6,323 bases of DNA from an uncultured Rhizobiaceae group bacterium (lineage in GTDB: Bacteria; Pseudomonadota; Alphaproteobacteria; Rhizobiales; Rhizobiaceae), in contig CALDZZ010000006.1 in assembly GCA_937944075.1 (NCBI GenBank), positions 1 through 6,323 of the forward strand, given 5' to 3'. Position 1 is the stretch's first letter. The number at the start of each line of letters is the position of its first letter. The notes under the pieces were generated by a model, which was given only the letters and a program-made list of their open reading frames with translations, was not told the origin of the DNA and ran no database searches. The position numbers and the translations under genes were made by a program. Below are positions 5,481 through 6,323 of the stretch, piece after piece.

Positions 5481-6242
5481 CTACCGCAGAATGTCATCCA
5501 GCAAGGGCAGCGACAGGATCGCTGCAATCAATATCATGACAAAGGCAACGTTTCGGTACGTTGCCTCACTGGCGCCTGAAAAAAAGCGTGTGCCTATTTG
5601 TATGCCGATGAAATATCCCGGAATGCAAATCAATCCTCTTAGTATCCCCTCGCGTGTATAAAGATCGGCAAGGATATAGCCCGCGATGACAATCAGATCC
5701 GTCAGGAACAGATAATAAATCATGTTTGCACGAACTGTAACTGCTTTGGCAGCACTTGCCAGCCAGTAGACGAGCACAGCAGGACCCGGCAAGGCGGCGG
5801 CTGCGCCCATAAACCCGCCCAGTCCACCAAAGGAAAAGGAAGTGGCAGCACTTCGCGAACCACGGTATTTCCAACCGGACCAAAGTATTGTCACGGCCAC
5901 CAAAATACTGACAGAGATGAACCAGCGGAGCGCAGTTGCGTCTCCTGATACCAGTAACCATATTCCCAGTGGTGCAAGAACTGCATAGCCAATTACAACT
6001 GGAAAAAGTTCTTTCCAGTTCACCTCTTTTCTGGCGCTCCAGACAAGTGTGAGTGTTGGAATGGAGTCCATGATTGTAATCATGATCAATGCCATTTGGG
6101 GGCCAAAAAAAGCGGCAGTAGACGGGCCTATAATCATGCCAGAACCAAAGCCTGCAAATCCGCGCACAATTCCGGTAATAAAAACCACTGCAATGATCAC
6201 CTGCATTGCGGGCTCAGAAAGATAAGAAAGGATAATTTCCAA
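5481..6242 (-). CDS. TauE/SafE (TSUP) family membrane permease
   Basis: The 253-residue, highly hydrophobic protein has about 7-8 membrane segments. The two TSUP repeat signatures are visible: GIVRGFAGFGSGMIIGP (24-40) near the N-terminus and GLGGFMGAAAALPGPAVLVYW (140-160) in the second half. TSUP proteins carry sulfur-containing or organic anions such as sulfite, sulfoacetate or taurine-derived products across the inner membrane. No sulfonate gene is nearby, so the substrate is unknown. The reading frame begins with TTG at 6242, preceded on the reverse strand by AAAAGG about 10 bases upstream. The only ATG alternative is residue 13 (at 6206), with a weak GAG site; it would keep the first membrane helix (about 14-34) and give 241 residues. 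A CTG lies further upstream, but no ATG or GTG lies in frame before the TTG. The gene converges on the META lipoprotein gene with a 12-base gap. Confidence 0.88.
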   Translation of the reverse strand: MEIILSYLSEPAMQVIIAVVFITGIVRGFAGFGSGMIIGPSTAAFFGPQMALIMITIMDSIPTLTLVWSARKEVNWKELFPVVIGYAVLAPLGIWLLVSGDATALRWFISVSILVAVTILWSGWKYRGSRSAATSFSFGGLGGFMGAAAALPGPAVLVYWLASAAKAVTVRANMIYYLFLTDLIVIAGYILADLYTREGILRGLICIPGYFIGIQIGTRFFSGASEATYRNVAFVMILIAAILSLPLLDDILR

Positions 6243-6253
6243 TGCTGAAGTGC

Positions 6254-6304
6254 CTTTTAATCTGAAGCAGGTTTGAGCTGGAAACCTATCATTCAGATTA
6301 AAGG
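6254..6304 (-). promoter_or_regulatory. Nested hairpin in the leader of the TSUP gene
   Basis: TTTAATCTGAA (6256-6266) and TTCAGATTAAA (6292-6302) are perfect 11-bp inverted repeats. Inside them AGGTTT (6269-6274) pairs with AAACCT (6282-6287) around a 7-base loop, giving a two-tier stem-loop. In the reverse-strand transcript the base of the stem runs directly into the AAAGG Shine-Dalgarno (6253-6257) of the TSUP gene. A GC-poor stem with no U-tract on its 3' side does not look like an ordinary terminator. It could be a translational control element, a repressor site, or a coincidental dyad. Confidence 0.45.
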
Positions 6305-6323
6305 AAAGCGATATTCATTTTTG

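Overview
The window looks like ordinary chromosome from an alphaproteobacterium. The order zapA-like coiled coil / 6S RNA / 5-formyltetrahydrofolate cyclo-ligase / YmdB-type metallophosphoesterase / EamA transporter / YebC matches the arrangement I know from Hyphomicrobiales (Rhizobiales) such as Brucella. The base composition looks moderate rather than GC-rich, so a relative outside the best-known high-GC genera is possible; this placement is inference from gene order and protein style only. I see no mobile element, CRISPR array, tRNA, rRNA or phage gene.

Layout. The left edge holds the last 50 codons of a coiled-coil protein, probably ZapA (+). A reverse-strand gene for an exported alpha/beta hydrolase (167-1030) follows. 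Then comes a forward block: a promoter, the 6S RNA gene (about 1134-1295), 5-formyltetrahydrofolate cyclo-ligase (1373-1951) and a TIGR00282/YmdB-type metallophosphoesterase (1955-2770). An EamA/DMT permease (2781-3671, -) converges on this block. A 210-base divergent intergenic region with palindromic operator-like sites separates the permease from a 72-residue protein of unknown function (3882-4100, +), which ends in a strong intrinsic terminator (4129-4157). Next is yebC (4291-5043, +, GTG start), followed closely by a META/HslJ-domain lipoprotein (5055-5468, +). A TauE/SafE (TSUP) permease (5481-6242, -) converges on that pair. Its upstream region holds a nested hairpin ending at the likely Shine-Dalgarno.

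How the parts fit. The zapA / 6S RNA / 5-FCL neighbourhood is conserved even in E. coli (zapA-ssrS-ygfA). Here the link between zapA and the 6S gene is interrupted by the opposite-strand hydrolase gene. The 6S promoter probably also transcribes the cyclo-ligase and the metallophosphoesterase, whose reading frames are 3 bases apart. yebC and the META lipoprotein probably share a transcript. The two permeases and the hydrolase look like independently transcribed accessory genes.

I found no clear new multi-gene system. The items most worth a second look are the hairpin before the TSUP gene, the operator cluster at 3752-3795, the small free-standing gene at 3882, and the rearranged 6S neighbourhood.
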